From: a bacterium
GTDB lineage: Bacteria; Patescibacteriota; Andersenbacteria; UBA10190
DNA length: 50,231 bases
Assembly (NCBI GenBank): GCA_030698495.1
Contig: JAUYKA010000023.1
Span: forward strand, 1-50,231
Direction of reading: 5' to 3'
The position numbers and the translations under genes are program-made. The first letter of the stretch is position 1, and each line of letters starts with the position of its first letter. Under the pieces are notes generated by a model. That model searched no databases. It was not told where the DNA came from and saw only the letters and a program-made list of their open reading frames with translations. Below, piece after piece: positions 24,865 to 32,699 of this stretch.

Positions 24865-25431
24865 TATCATGGCTTCACTCTTATTGAGCTGATCACTGCC
24901 ATCGCTATCTTTTCCATAATCATTGTTATTACCAGTGGCGTATATTCCCGTTTTGTCTCCAACCAGCGCCGCGATATAGCTTATCAACAGCTTCAGGAAG
25001 ATACTCGCCTGTCGCTGGAAATGTTCAATCGTGAAGCCCGTACCGGTTACGGCAGCACCTATGACACCTACTCCGACAACAACTCCTCTGTCTTTTCGTT
25101 CCGTAACCAGAATAGAAGCTGTGTCTATTATCGCACCAATCCTGACCAGGATAATCATCCTTTTCAGCGCGCCGAAGTTAACGCTGATCCCGCCTCATTC
25201 TGTAGCGATGCTTATGCCGAGATTGACAGTTGGCAAACCATGACCGACGACACTACCGTGTTCGATGAAGTTACGTTTAAACCGCACCCCGCCGTCGTGA
25301 CAGGCAATCGCTTAACCAATCAAGGCCTCGTCACTATACTGTTTACCGTTCATTCCGCCGGACAAAGCCAGTCCGCCCTGCACCTGCAAAATACTGTCGC
25401 CTCCCGTCAAGTAAATCCTTTCCGGCCTTAA
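24832..25431 (+). CDS. Minor prepilin (PilW/GspJ-like)
   Basis: 199 aa. Leader MKIEKLKIENWYHG, then FTLIELITAIAIFSIIIVITSGVYSRF with Glu at +5. The RDIAYQQLQEDTRLSLEMFNREARTGYG segment is typical of PilW/GspJ. The leader lies wholly inside a type A repeat, so the repeat has supplied the start codon and the signal that PilD cuts. An upstream in-frame ATG (24796) overlaps the previous gene and is less likely. Confidence 0.85.
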   Translation: MKIEKLKIENWYHGFTLIELITAIAIFSIIIVITSGVYSRFVSNQRRDIAYQQLQEDTRLSLEMFNREARTGYGSTYDTYSDNNSSVFSFRNQNRSCVYYRTNPDQDNHPFQRAEVNADPASFCSDAYAEIDSWQTMTDDTTVFDEVTFKPHPAVVTGNRLTNQGLVTILFTVHSAGQSQSALHLQNTVASRQVNPFRP

Positions 25432-25444
25432 TGCTTTTTTAACC

Positions 25445-25840
25445 ATGAACCACTCCCACAAATCCCAAGGCGATATCTCCGTTTACATCGCTCTGATGAT
25501 GCTTTTAATAATCGCTTCGTCGGTTATTATTCTTAACGGTATTCTTTCCCGTCAAATTAAACTCACCCAGGATATTGTCGCATCCGAACGTGCCTATTAC
25601 GCCGCCAATTCGGGACTCGAAGAGATTTTTTATCGCGCTGCCAAACAATTTAATACTGACATTGCCGTTGACAGCACTTTAGTTTACACCAATATTAACG
25701 GCGACACGTCCGAGGCTGCTTACAACGGCCAGGCCTCCGTTAACCTGCCGGCCGGAACCATCTGCGCCGACGAAATCGTCGGCTCCTACGCCAACGCCAA
25801 ACGCCGTCTGAACATAAATAGCCCCGAGTGCGGTGAATAA
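25445..25840 (+). CDS. PilX/GspK-type pilus protein
   Basis: 131 aa. N-terminus MNHSHKSQGDISVYIALMMLLIIASSVIILNGILSRQIK: a short leader, a hydrophobic helix and no Glu at +5. The PilX-like motif ERAYYAANSGLEEIFYRA follows. The end of the protein has two cysteines (TICAD...SPECGE). Last gene of the pilus locus, 13 nt after the PilW-like gene. Confidence 0.8.
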   Translation: MNHSHKSQGDISVYIALMMLLIIASSVIILNGILSRQIKLTQDIVASERAYYAANSGLEEIFYRAAKQFNTDIAVDSTLVYTNINGDTSEAAYNGQASVNLPAGTICADEIVGSYANAKRRLNINSPECGE

Positions 25841-25883
25841 TACGAACCACACTAATCTCTTCCGGGTATGCCGGACTCTCCGG

Positions 25884-25944
25884 GTCATTCCGGGCTCCGA
25901 CCCGGAATCCACGTCGTGGATGCCGGCGCGGGGGCCGGCATGAC
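25884..25944. repeat. Tripartite GTCATTCC...GGCATGAC element (family E, copy 2)
   Basis: Stems TTCCGGG/CCCGGAA, TCCAC/GTGGA and GCCGGC/GCCGGC, between inverted GTCAT/ATGAC ends. Compared with copy 1 at 18070, the stems differ but stay complementary. Type G words (TACTAAATACTAGATACTAG) follow to about 26025. Confidence 0.75.
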
Positions 25945-26033
25945 ATATGGTAGTTATTAGATGTGGTTGGTATGAATTACATATCATACGTAAAATACTA
26001 AATACTAGATACTAGACACTAAATCCAAATAAA

Positions 26034-28013
26034 GTGACCAAACCACAAGCCAAAGGCAGAATCACCAAACTGCGTCAAGAAATCAATCACCATCGCTATC
26101 TCTACCATGTCAAGGATACCCAGGAAATATCCGACGCCGCCCTGGACAGCTTGAAACATGAGCTCGCCCAACTGGAACAGCAATTTCCCGACCTTATAAC
26201 ACCAGACTCACCCACCCAAAGAGTGGGGGGCAAGCCCCTGCCCGAACTGCGCCAGGTTCAACACGCCGTCCCCATGCTTTCTCTCCAAGACGCTTTTTCC
26301 GATGAAGAGCTATCCCAGTGGGAGACCAGAAACAAAAAAATAGTCCGCGCGGCGTACGACTATTTCATCGAACTGAAAATAGACGGCGTGGCCATGGCTT
26401 TAATGTACGAAGACGGCATTTTAATACGCGCCGCCACGCGTGGCGACGGACGCGTAGGTGAAGATGTTACTCATAACATTAAAACCATCGAGGCTATTCC
26501 GCTTCGCTTGAATCAACCCCACCCCAAGCGCCTGGAAGTTCGCGGCGAAGTATATTTATTGAAACAAGATTTTGCCCGGCTCAATAAACAGCGCGCCAAA
26601 CAAGGCTTAAAACTTTTTGCCAACCCGCGTAACATCGCCGCCGGTTCTATCCGCCAACTGGATCCTGCCGTCGCGGCCGAACGTCCCCTACGCTTCTTCG
26701 CTTGGGAGATTACCGCCGGCGCCGTCCTTAATACTCGAACAGACGAATACGACTTATTACAGAAACTTGGTTTTCCCGTTCCGCCTGACGCCAAACTCTG
26801 CCGCGATCTGGAGGCAGTGTCCCGCTACCTGATAAAAGAAGACAAGCAGCGCAACCGTCGTCCTTTTCTCGTTGACGGTGCTGTCATTAAAATCAACGAT
26901 TTAAATATTTCACAGCGGCTCGGCGTTGTCGGCAAAGCTCCCCGCGGCTCCATCGCCTATAAATTTGCCGCCGAAGAAGCCACCACTATTGTGGAGGATA
27001 TTGTTGTCCAAGTCGGCCGTACGGGCGTACTTACCCCCGTTGCCCATCTGCGCCCCGTATCCGTAGCCGGCACCACCGTCTCGCGCGCCACCCTGCATAA
27101 TGCCGACGAAATCAAGCGCAAAGATGTACGTATCGGTGACACGGTCATTATCCGCAAGGCCGGTGACATTATCCCCGAAGTAGTGCGCGCGTTGCCCAAA
27201 CTTCGCCCCCCCCGAACCAAACCTTTCTCCATGCCCTCAAAATGCCCTATTTGCCGCTCGCCGGTAATTAAGGAACCGGACGGCGTTGCTTACCGCTGTA
27301 CTAACCGTAATTGTTTTCCGGTTCAGCGGGAAAAAATTCTGCACGCTGTCGGCTCGGGTGGCTTTGATATTGACGGCTTAGGAGACAAGATAGTTGAACA
27401 GCTCCTGCAGGCAGGGTTAATCAAAGACGCCCCTGATGTTTGGCAGCTTACCGTCGGCGATTTACTGCCGCTGGAAAGATTCGCCGACAAATCAGCGCAA
27501 AAACTTATTGACGAAATCAGCCAACACAAGATTATTCCCCTGGCACGGTTTTTAGCCGCGTTAAGCATTCCTCAAGTCGGTACCGTTACCGCCCAGGACT
27601 TAGCACGGGAATTTCGCTCGCTTGATCGTATCCGCGACGCCTCCGTCGAAAAACTGGCTGGTGTATCTGGAGTGGGGGAGAAAATCGCTCAAGCTACTTA
27701 TGATTTTTTCCGTGACAAAACAGTTCAAAAAATTATTCAAAAATATGAAACCGCCGGCATACGCATCACGGCTCCCGAAACCGACGGGGCGCTATCCAGT
27801 AAAACTTTTCTCTTTACCGGCTCAATGTCAGACATGACTCGCGACGAAGCTAAACAGCGCGTCACAGCTCTCGGCGGTAAAGTCGCCTCCGCCGCCGGCC
27901 AAGAAGTGGACTATGTAGTCGTGGGAGAAGACGCCGGCTCCAAAGCTGATAAAGCCAGAAAAATGGGACTAACAATTATCACGCCGCAGCAATTTATGAA
28001 AATGATAAAATAA
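26034..28013 (+). CDS. ligA: NAD-dependent DNA ligase
   Basis: 659 aa, starting at GTG. Adenylation-domain Lys115 in KIDG. N-terminal Ia domain (about 5-60) contacts NMN. OB fold follows; tetracysteine zinc finger CPIC...CTNRNC at about 403-430; HhH repeats (PQVGTVTAQDLAREF, LAGVSGVGEKIAQ); C-terminal BRCT domain (SSKTFLFTGSMSDMTRDEAKQRVTALGGKV). Full length. No Shine-Dalgarno before the GTG. Preceded by a type G repeat. Confidence 0.95.
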   Translation: MTKPQAKGRITKLRQEINHHRYLYHVKDTQEISDAALDSLKHELAQLEQQFPDLITPDSPTQRVGGKPLPELRQVQHAVPMLSLQDAFSDEELSQWETRNKKIVRAAYDYFIELKIDGVAMALMYEDGILIRAATRGDGRVGEDVTHNIKTIEAIPLRLNQPHPKRLEVRGEVYLLKQDFARLNKQRAKQGLKLFANPRNIAAGSIRQLDPAVAAERPLRFFAWEITAGAVLNTRTDEYDLLQKLGFPVPPDAKLCRDLEAVSRYLIKEDKQRNRRPFLVDGAVIKINDLNISQRLGVVGKAPRGSIAYKFAAEEATTIVEDIVVQVGRTGVLTPVAHLRPVSVAGTTVSRATLHNADEIKRKDVRIGDTVIIRKAGDIIPEVVRALPKLRPPRTKPFSMPSKCPICRSPVIKEPDGVAYRCTNRNCFPVQREKILHAVGSGGFDIDGLGDKIVEQLLQAGLIKDAPDVWQLTVGDLLPLERFADKSAQKLIDEISQHKIIPLARFLAALSIPQVGTVTAQDLAREFRSLDRIRDASVEKLAGVSGVGEKIAQATYDFFRDKTVQKIIQKYETAGIRITAPETDGALSSKTFLFTGSMSDMTRDEAKQRVTALGGKVASAAGQEVDYVVVGEDAGSKADKARKMGLTIITPQQFMKMIK

Positions 28014-28029
28014 TCAATAACCGGTTACT

Positions 28030-28160
28030 TAGTCATTAATTTCCAATTTCCAATTACCAATTTCCAATCAATTCCCAATTATCCAATTTTCAATGCCCAA
28101 ACCATGTAACGTTTGGAATTTGGTCATTGGGCATTGATTGAAAATTGAAAATTCTAAATG
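28030..28160. repeat. Type A inverted word repeat between ligA and gatC
   Basis: Left arm ATTTCCAATTTCCAATTACC...CCAATTTTCAATGCCCAA. Right arm TTGGTCATTGGGCATTGATT, GAAAATTGAAAATTC. The right arm lies about 40 nt before gatC. Confidence 0.7.
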
Positions 28161-28203
28161 AAAGTTTGAATTCATACCATTGTTCGCATAAAGTGTATAT
28201 ATT

Positions 28204-28506
28204 ATGCCAGATATCAAAATCACCCCCCAAGGTGTCCAGAAAGTAGCCGCCCTGGCCCGCCTTGGCCTTACTGAACAGGAAGCTTCCCAATCCGCTGACG
28301 ACTTGGCCGGTATTCTCGGTCATTTTTCCGTTATTCAACAGATTGATACCGCCGATACGCCCACTTCCGATGATGTTACCGGCCTGCAAAATGTTGCCCG
28401 CACTGACGTCGCTCAACCCAACGATCTTTGTACTCCCGATGAACTCTTAGCCGCCGCGCCGGCCGTTCATAAAGGACAAGTCAAAAGTAAAGCCGTATTC
28501 AGCTAG
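28204..28506 (+). CDS. gatC: Asp-tRNA(Asn)/Glu-tRNA(Gln) amidotransferase subunit C
   Basis: 100 aa. Small stabilising subunit of GatCAB. Typical helix VQKVAALARLGLTEQEASQSADDLAGILGHFSVIQQIDT and a conserved mid-region (DDVTGLQNVARTDV). The gene ends two bases before gatA and is clearly co-transcribed. gatB is not in the window. Confidence 0.92.
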   Translation: MPDIKITPQGVQKVAALARLGLTEQEASQSADDLAGILGHFSVIQQIDTADTPTSDDVTGLQNVARTDVAQPNDLCTPDELLAAAPAVHKGQVKSKAVFS

Positions 28507-28508
28507 CG

Positions 28509-29966
28509 ATGTCCTTACCCTCAACAATTTTGGCAGCCAGTGAAGCGCTTGACTCAAAAAAAATCACCAGCGGCGAATTAGTCGACAACGTTTTAAAAAA
28601 AATCGATCAATGGGAACCCCATCTCAACGCTTTTTTGGAAGTTTTTAACGAAGAAGCTCGGGCTGTCGCCCAAAAACGCGATAAACAATCGGACGCCGGT
28701 AAAACTCCCTTGCACGGTATTCCTATTGCCATCAAGGATTTGATATGCACCGTCACCGGCCGCACCACGGCCGCTTCCAAAATACTTCAGCGTTTTAAGT
28801 CAACTTATCAGGCCACCGTTATTAACCGTCTGGAACAAGCCGGCGCCATCATTATCGGTAAAACCAATTTGGACGAGTTTGCCATGGGTGCCAGCAATGA
28901 ATACTCCGCTTATGGCCCCGTGCACAACCCGTGGGATTTTACCCGGGTATCCGGCGGCTCAAGCGGCGGCTCCGTGGCCGCTGTGGCGGCCGGTGAAGCC
29001 TTCGCCGCGTTGGGAACCGATACCGGCGGATCGGTCCGACAACCCTCCGCCTTCTGCGGCACTGTGGGCTTAAAGCCAACCTATGGCCGCATCAGTCGCT
29101 TCGGCGTCATTGCCTACGCCAGCAGCTTTGATCAGGTCGGTCCTATTACCCGCACCGTCAAAGACAATGCCTTAATGCTTGAAGTTTTAGCCGGCGTCGA
29201 TGAATATGACGCTACGTCATCACCCGAACCGGTCAAAAAATATACCGACTATTGCGGCCGAGACATCAAAGACATGAAGATTGGTTTACCTCAAGAATAT
29301 TTCGGTCCCGATGTAGACCCTTCTATTTCTCAAACTGTCCGCGCCGCCGCGGATAAACTGGCTGACCTCGGCGCCGTATTGGTGGACATCTCTTTGCCGC
29401 TCATGTACGCCGCCATTCCCACTTATTATCTATTAGTTAAAGCGGAAGCATCTTCCAACCTTGCCCGCTATGACGGCTTGCGTTACGGCGCGCTGGATAT
29501 AAAAACAGATAATTTACTCAATCATTATCTGGAAGCTCGCGGCCGATATTTTGGTCCCGAAGTTAAACGGTCAATTTTAATGGGTACCTATGCTTTGTCA
29601 GCCGGTTATGTGGACGCGTGGTATAAACAAGCCAGCCGCGTGCGCACGCTTATCCGCCGCGAATTCGAGCAAGCATTCCAGCAAGTTGACTTAATTGTCG
29701 GCCCCGTCACCCCCGAGGTCGCTTTCCCTATCGGCAGCAAGACAGACGACCCCCTGCAAATGTATTTAGCTGATCTTCTCACCGACCCCGCCAGCGTGGC
29801 CGGCCTGCCAGCCATGTCCGTGCCTTGCGGATTTATAAACAAGTTACCAGTTGGCATGCAAATTATCGCCCCTCATTTCCGGGAAGAAAAAATCTACCAG
29901 GCCGCCTACGCCTACGAGCAAGCCAACGACTGGTGGCAACAGATCCCAGCTCTACCAGAAAAATAA
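28509..29966 (+). CDS. gatA: Asp-tRNA(Asn)/Glu-tRNA(Gln) amidotransferase subunit A
   Basis: 485 aa amidase. The Ser-cisSer-Lys triad is Lys76 (IPIAIKD), Ser151 (GGSSGGS) and Ser175 (TDTGGSVRQP). GatA releases ammonia from glutamine for transamidation of mischarged tRNA on GatB. Full length; C-terminus conserved (GLPAMSVPCGF, LPVGMQIIAP). A bidirectional-looking terminator follows. Confidence 0.96.
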   Translation: MSLPSTILAASEALDSKKITSGELVDNVLKKIDQWEPHLNAFLEVFNEEARAVAQKRDKQSDAGKTPLHGIPIAIKDLICTVTGRTTAASKILQRFKSTYQATVINRLEQAGAIIIGKTNLDEFAMGASNEYSAYGPVHNPWDFTRVSGGSSGGSVAAVAAGEAFAALGTDTGGSVRQPSAFCGTVGLKPTYGRISRFGVIAYASSFDQVGPITRTVKDNALMLEVLAGVDEYDATSSPEPVKKYTDYCGRDIKDMKIGLPQEYFGPDVDPSISQTVRAAADKLADLGAVLVDISLPLMYAAIPTYYLLVKAEASSNLARYDGLRYGALDIKTDNLLNHYLEARGRYFGPEVKRSILMGTYALSAGYVDAWYKQASRVRTLIRREFEQAFQQVDLIVGPVTPEVAFPIGSKTDDPLQMYLADLLTDPASVAGLPAMSVPCGFINKLPVGMQIIAPHFREEKIYQAAYAYEQANDWWQQIPALPEK

Positions 29967-29983
29967 CTTATATAAGCCAAAAT

Positions 29984-30012
29984 AAACGGCTCAAGCGCCG
30001 CTTGAGCCGTTT
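29984..30012 (+). terminator. Terminator hairpin after gatA
   Basis: AAACGGCTCAAGCG / CGCTTGAGCCGTTT stem, 18 nt after the gatA stop. The T-run is only TTT, so it may work as a weak terminator from either side of the converging gatA and gpmI. Confidence 0.65.
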
Positions 30013-30072
30013 AAAAAATCCGCGCCAGCGGATACACCAACGTTTTGCGTTTTAAGTTTTAACTTTTAAATT

Positions 30073-30102
30073 CTTCTAAGCTCATAATAATGAGCTTAGA
30101 AG
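30073..30102 (-). terminator. Hairpin over the gpmI stop codon
   Basis: 13-bp stem CTTCTAAGCTCAT / ATGAGCTTAGAAG with a 4-nt loop. The gpmI stop codon lies in the stem. On the minus strand AATTTAAAAG follows, only a weak T-run. Confidence 0.55.
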
Positions 30103-31680
30103 TGATATCCCCGTCATATTATCTGGCTTAGGTATATTCAATAATTCCAAAATCGTCGGCGCCACATCCGCCAGCATACCGATAGGGGATGACAAAATTT
30201 CCACTAACTCCTTTTCGCTGCGCGGCGTAGTGCGTTGCAGCTGCTCGTTTATATAGCATAAGGGCACCGGATTGCTGGTATGGTCTGTTTCCACCGCGCC
30301 GGTTTGCGGGTTTAACATTTCTTCCGCGTTGCCGTGATCGGCTGTTATCAGCATCACGCCGCCCAACGCTTGCACCGCCTCATGGACTCTGCCCAGACAA
30401 ATATCCATAAAAGCGCACGCCTCTAACGCCGCGTCGAAATTACCCGTGTGCCCGACCATGTCCGCGTTGGCGTAATTCACAAAAACGATATCATACGCTC
30501 CGCTTTGTAACTCCTGAATCAATCTGTCCGTAATAGCTCGCGCTTCCATGCGCGGCTCCATAGCAAAGTTAATTGCCGCCGAGGACTTAATGAGCACATG
30601 CTGCTCGCCTGGAAACGGTTGTTCGTGCCCGCCATTAAGATAATAAGTTATGTGAGCGTACTTTTCCGTCTCGGCCACGTGCAACTGTTTTAAACCGGCG
30701 TCCGATATTACTTTAGCCAGCGGATTTTCCACCGCGTCTTCTTTATAGGCGTATGGCACTTTAATATCCGGATCATAAGACGTCATAGTGACGAACATCA
30801 GATTTTTCAACAATCGCCGCTCAAACCCCTGAAAATCCGACTGCGCAAACGCTCGCGTCAACTGCCGCGCCCGGTCGGGGCGAAAATTAAAGAAAATCAC
30901 CGCGTCATTGTCCTTTATGGTCGCGATCGGACCGCCACCGCGCGTAATCGCCATCGGCGTAATCATCTCATCATACAAGTTTTGCCGGTAGGCCTGCTCC
31001 ACCGCCTGACGAGCCGTCGCCGCTCCCGCCCCGCGCGGACCGCCGGTCAGCATATCGTAAGTCTGTTTCGTCCGCTCCCAATTTTGGTTTCTATCCATAG
31101 CGTAAAAACGCCCGGTAACCGAAGCCACTCGGCCGACTCCATACTGACCGATCTTTTTTTCCAATTCCAACAAATATGTCAGCGCGCTCTGCGGGGGAGT
31201 GTCGCGCCCGTCGGTAAACAGATGTAAATATACGTTTTGATCCAATCCCGATCGCTTGGCCAAATCCAGTAGGGCGTACAAATGGTTAATATGCGAATGA
31301 ATACCGCCCGGGCTGACCAATCCCATTAAATGCAAATCCGATTTATTTTTTTTGGCGTGCTCAATCGCCATTAAAAAAGTCTCGTTTTTATAAAAAGACT
31401 CATCGCTGATCGCTTTATTGACTTTCGGCAGTACCTGGTACTGCACCTGTCCGGCGCCGATATTGCGGTGTCCCGTCTCGGAATTGCCTTTTTCTCCCCA
31501 AGGCAAACCAACTTCAATGCCGGCGGCCAGCAGGGAAGACACCGGATATTGATTATAAAACATATCCATATTGGGCGTATCCGCCGCCATAATGGCGTTG
31601 CCTTTTTCCATGAAGCTAATGCCCCAACCATCTAAAATAGCCACCACCACCGGCCGAAAAACCTGTCCTTGCGTGTTCAT
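30082..31680 (-). CDS. gpmI: 2,3-bisphosphoglycerate-independent phosphoglycerate mutase
   Basis: 532 aa from ATG at 31680 (MNTQGQVFRP). Two-manganese enzyme of glycolysis/gluconeogenesis. Metal and nucleophile motifs: VVVAILDGWG, catalytic Ser67 in GNSETGHRNIGAGQ, HLFTDGRDTPP, a NYANADMVGHTG metal site, and ITADHGNAEEM. The upstream ATG at 31716 was rejected: it lies in the promoter and the chosen ATG is 6 nt past a perfect TATAAT. Full length. Confidence 0.95.
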   Translation of the reverse strand: MNTQGQVFRPVVVAILDGWGISFMEKGNAIMAADTPNMDMFYNQYPVSSLLAAGIEVGLPWGEKGNSETGHRNIGAGQVQYQVLPKVNKAISDESFYKNETFLMAIEHAKKNKSDLHLMGLVSPGGIHSHINHLYALLDLAKRSGLDQNVYLHLFTDGRDTPPQSALTYLLELEKKIGQYGVGRVASVTGRFYAMDRNQNWERTKQTYDMLTGGPRGAGAATARQAVEQAYRQNLYDEMITPMAITRGGGPIATIKDNDAVIFFNFRPDRARQLTRAFAQSDFQGFERRLLKNLMFVTMTSYDPDIKVPYAYKEDAVENPLAKVISDAGLKQLHVAETEKYAHITYYLNGGHEQPFPGEQHVLIKSSAAINFAMEPRMEARAITDRLIQELQSGAYDIVFVNYANADMVGHTGNFDAALEACAFMDICLGRVHEAVQALGGVMLITADHGNAEEMLNPQTGAVETDHTSNPVPLCYINEQLQRTTPRSEKELVEILSSPIGMLADVAPTILELLNIPKPDNMTGISLLSSLL

Positions 31681-31686
31681 ATCCCC

Positions 31687-31716
31687 ATTATAACACGGAC
31701 TAGATACAATTTTCAA
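31687..31716 (-). promoter_or_regulatory. gpmI promoter, probably leaderless
   Basis: Minus strand: TTGAAA (31711-31716), 18-nt spacer, TATAAT (31687-31692), then GGGGAT and the ATG. Transcription should start on or within one or two bases of the ATG. Confidence 0.7.
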
Positions 31717-31781
31717 TCAAAAAATGATTGGCTCGTTTATGTAGCGGGGGCCGGAATTGCACCGGCGATTTCTTGGTTATG

Positions 31782-32511
31782 CTTACTACTACAACTTTAG
31801 TTGTCCTGACTCATAATAGCCGGGTTTGTAGTCTGGACTGTCCCTTAGTCCGCTCATAATTAGCGGACTTCCGCCTACCAGTCTCTACACCTTCCCTAAA
31901 CCAACGTGGCTTAAGGCTTGGCTCGGGATTGCCTCGGATTATTTCCAGGGGTTTCCCCGAATTAGACGGATGATCTTCTTGATAATTACTTATCAAGACG
32001 CCCAAGTTCCAAACAATTGAAATTTATGTTACAATAAACAAACAGAATATTGTATGCAGTTCGTATCAGCACAAAGTGAGAGAGTATACAATGCCCTTCA
32101 TCCTAACGGCGACCCCTTTAATTACAAACCCTCAAAAAATCGAGAACTGGAAATTATGGGTTTGTTATTATGGGCAACCGAAGGAGATAAAACTCAACTT
32201 AGCTTAGCTAATGGCAACGCTTCCATTATACAGAAGTATTTAGAATTTCTAAGAAACGTCTGTCGTTTAAAAGAATCGCTCATTAGGGCAGTTATTCATT
32301 GCCACGATAGCACCTCGTATTCCGAATGCTTAAAGTATTGGTCCCAAGTAACACACATTCCGCCAAGTCGATTTAAAAAACCATTTATCAAACCAGATAA
32401 AGGCGGAAATCGAAACTACCCTTACGGCATAGTACGTGTTGTTGCTTGTAATCAAAAACTCCAATTGCTTTTCAAAGAACGGCTGACAAACCTTGGTTTG
32501 TCACTCCATTG
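31782..32511 (-). ncRNA. Group I intron (Azoarcus-like, IC3-type) in initiator tRNA-Met
   Basis: 730 nt between U33 and C34; the last intron base is G, as group I requires. The conserved core is easily read on the minus strand: AATTCGGGGAAACCC (from 31963), Q element GGCAATCCCGAGCCAAG (from 31933), R element GAAGGTGTAGAGACT (31894-31880) and S element AAGGGACAGTCC (31846-31835). R/S pair as P7 (AGACT/AGTCC). Each segment matches the corresponding part of the small self-splicing intron in Azoarcus tRNA-Ile. The exact P1 helix could not be drawn. The 5' half carries an ORF on the opposite strand. Confidence 0.88.
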
Positions 32512-32512
32512 A
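32054..32512 (+). CDS. LAGLIDADG-like homing endonuclease ORF, antisense within the intron
   Basis: 152 aa. ELEIMGLLLWATEGDKTQLSLANGNASIIQKYLEFLRNVC resembles the GLYxAEGxK...NSDPxxIxxFLxFLR pattern of a single-motif LAGLIDADG-like family common in CPR genomes, followed by the usual YWSQVTHIPPSRFKKPF and YPYGIVRV segments. Motif at residues 36-44 with Glu in the catalytic position. It reads opposite to the tRNA, so it is not in the intron transcript and needs its own promoter. Its TGA stop (32510-32512) spans the intron-exon junction. The activity is inferred. Confidence 0.7.
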   Translation: MQFVSAQSERVYNALHPNGDPFNYKPSKNRELEIMGLLLWATEGDKTQLSLANGNASIIQKYLEFLRNVCRLKESLIRAVIHCHDSTSYSECLKYWSQVTHIPPSRFKKPFIKPDKGGNRNYPYGIVRVVACNQKLQLLFKERLTNLGLSLH

Positions 32513-32699
32513 GCCAAGCGAGATACTACTTCTCCACCCCGCGTTATTCGGCTTACCGCTTGCGTTTTCAAGCCATAATGCCAACTGCTATTATAAGCAA
32601 TTGAATAGGGAAGTGCAACCAAGGCGGGAAAATCGTGCCTAAAAAGCGGTTAATTAAAACTTTCATACTAAGTATGAAATAGCCAAAAACTTTTGACAC

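Larger units (their letters stand above)
31742..32543 (-). tRNA. Initiator tRNA-Met (CAT), split by a group I intron
   Basis: The 5' exon (32543 to 32512 on the minus strand) is CGCGGGG-TG-GAGA-AGTAGTA-TCTC-G-CTTGG-CT. The 3' exon (31781 to 31742) is CATAA-CCAAG-AAATC-GCCGG-TGCAATT-CCGGC-CCCCGCT-A. Joined, they make a 72-nt cloverleaf: a 7-bp acceptor stem except the first pair, D-stem GAGA/TCTC, anticodon stem CTTGG/CCAAG, loop CTCATAA and T-stem GCCGG/CCGGC. The unpaired 1-72 position (C1 and U72) and the CGCGGGG...GGCCCCCGC framework mark it as the initiator. CCA is not encoded. The intron sits between U33 and C34. Deviations: pair 29-41 is U-A rather than the usual G-C of the three-GC initiator signature, D-loop has A at the G18 position and T-loop has G at position 55. 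Confidence 0.9.

Noticed and set aside
31742-32010. tmRNA (ssrA)
   Set aside because: A T-arm and acceptor end with a structured upstream region first suggested tmRNA, but no tag frame or tmRNA 5' end exists and the group I core plus a matching tRNA 5' half at 32512-32543 explain it fully.
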